52,129 nucleotides of DNA from an uncultured Ruminococcus sp. (GTDB lineage: Bacteria > Bacillota > Clostridia > RUG12999), in contig CACZWD010000005.1 of NCBI GenBank assembly GCA_902784805.1, positions 1 to 52,129 on the forward strand. Reading direction: 5' to 3'. A model generated the notes under the pieces. The model saw nothing but the letters and a program-made list of their open reading frames with translations, was not told the origin of the DNA and did not search any database. Numbering within the stretch: position 1 is the first letter of the stretch; every line of letters starts with the position of its first letter. This document shows, piece by piece, positions 51,467-52,129 of this stretch. The position numbers and the translations under genes are program-made.

Positions 51467-52129
51467 TTGAAAATATCTTTTTTAAAAAGTATTAATTTAA
51501 ACGATAATCAAAAAGATATTGCCGAACTTATTCTGGGATATTCATCTTTTTTAAAAAGTATTAATTTAAACGATAATCAAAAAGATATTGCCGAACTTAT
51601 TCTGGGATATTCAGCCTTGACGGTACTCCACATATGTATTATGTTTATTTTCGGCTGGTATGCTTTTCATATAGGCTATCTTATTGCCGCGGTAGTTATG
51701 GTGCAGATTTTTTCGCTGCCGGTCGGCTTTTTAAGCGTGTTTAGAAAAAAACCGCTTCTTCTGCGGTATACGCTTTTTTTGTTTAATACCTGTATGACAT
51801 ATTTTTATACGGAAACAATAACTAAATATCTTGCTCCTTCAAGAATATTTTGTCCGCAATTCGTTATATGTCTTGTGCTGACTTTTTGCTTGTATCTTTT
51901 TTTTATGGCAGTAACAGGTAAATTCAGTGTTTCTGTTTATGTTACCAATATTTTAATCGGCATAATATGTATAAGCAACAGAATACCGCTTGATTTAAGA
52001 GGAAGACCACTTTTTGTTTCAGATTTTACTTCAATCGGTACAGCAATGAGTGTAAGCTCATCTTATCAGATTTCATATATCAAATTTTTTGTGATAATGC
52101 TTATTTTTGTTCTGATATCGTTTTATACT
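51467..52129 (+). CDS. LTA-synthase-like membrane sulfatase (partial, N-terminal part)
   Basis: Open frame of 221 codons running off the right edge. After a duplicated N-terminal segment there are about five membrane helices. Then comes GRPLFVSDFTSIGTAMSVSSSYQI, which matches the pre-sulfatase loop of lipoteichoic acid synthase/phosphoglycerol transferase family proteins. The extracellular sulfatase domain is beyond the window. TTG start, with GGGAGG 10 nt upstream. Likely makes glycerol-phosphate wall polymers. Confidence 0.75.
   Translation, partial: MKISFLKSINLNDNQKDIAELILGYSSFLKSINLNDNQKDIAELILGYSALTVLHICIMFIFGWYAFHIGYLIAAVVMVQIFSLPVGFLSVFRKKPLLLRYTLFLFNTCMTYFYTETITKYLAPSRIFCPQFVICLVLTFCLYLFFMAVTGKFSVSVYVTNILIGIICISNRIPLDLRGRPLFVSDFTSIGTAMSVSSSYQISYIKFFVIMLIFVLISFYT
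51475..51612 (+). repeat. Exact 69 bp in-frame tandem duplication
   Basis: Units 51475-51543 and 51544-51612 are identical. Each encodes the 23 residues SFLKSINLNDNQKDIAELILGYS, placed before the first membrane helix. Length divisible by three keeps the frame. Identity of 69/69 implies a very recent duplication or an assembly artefact. Confidence 0.95.

Noticed and set aside
1..52129. tRNA, rRNA, CRISPR arrays, IS elements
   Set aside because: No cloverleaf-like segments, spaced repeats, transposase motifs or terminal inverted repeats were recognised by eye; a tool search could still find a weak case.

Overview
The window reads as a chromosomal segment of a low-GC, spore-forming, anaerobic member of the Clostridia, probably a gut or plant-fibre fermenter. 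Evidence for this is spoIVA, an SLH-domain surface protein, a YaaT/RicT homologue, DapL-type lysine and cell-wall synthesis, a flavin-dependent ThyX, a 2[4Fe-4S] ferredoxin and a galacturonate (pectin) catabolic cluster. A Monoglobus-like organism would fit, but that is only a guess. Genes are dense on both strands. Nearly all recognisable promoters are sigma-A type with exactly 17 nt spacers, and many carry a TGN extended -10.

Region 1 (1-7.2 kb) is the uronate locus: the end of a GH4-like alpha-galacturonidase, then uxaB and uxaA (overlapping), and uxaC. Together they convert galacturonate to tagaturonate, altronate and 2-keto-3-deoxygluconate. A reverse-strand YolD / Y-family polymerase pair sits between uxaA and uxaC. 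A decayed copy of the last ~50 bp of uxaA lies immediately upstream of uxaC, so the pair looks inserted into a formerly contiguous uxaBAC operon. Two broken genes follow: an alkaline-phosphatase-superfamily gene frameshifted at an A7 run, and a membrane/LuxR-HTH reading frame with four in-frame stops.

Region 2 (7.3-22.7 kb) is housekeeping: holB-yaaT-ferredoxin, then a long tight run wecG/tagA-thyX-polA-coaE-lytic transglycosylase-M18 aminopeptidase-SWIM/SNF2 helicase-prfA-ABC exporter, followed by the RNase P RNA gene.

Region 3 (22.7-36 kb) holds a lone reverse-strand phage-portal-like gene with no other phage genes, spoIVA, the dxs-tlyA-HAD-EEP operon, a DUF1858 redox protein, a CtpA-type protease with dtd, pgi, a small P-loop protein, thrC and a short DUF1540 protein missed by length cut-offs.

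Region 4 (36-43.7 kb) holds a metallophosphoesterase with rnr, a short possibly broken ORF, a reverse-strand XRE regulator / membrane ImmA-like protease / DUF5662 module, a secreted CHAP-like protein, an acidic membrane protein, and a ~170 nt probable structured RNA in the 640 bp gap before serC.

Region 5 (43.7-52.1 kb) holds serC-serA, secG with an unusual acidic tail, a zinc-ribbon membrane protein, an SLH surface protein, reverse-strand dapF-dapL, and the start of an LTA-synthase-like membrane sulfatase whose N-terminus contains an exact in-frame 69 bp tandem duplication. I saw no tRNA, rRNA, IS element or CRISPR array. The best leads for something new are the orphan portal gene, the RNA upstream of serC, the uxaA-tail scar, and the XRE/ImmA/DUF5662 module.
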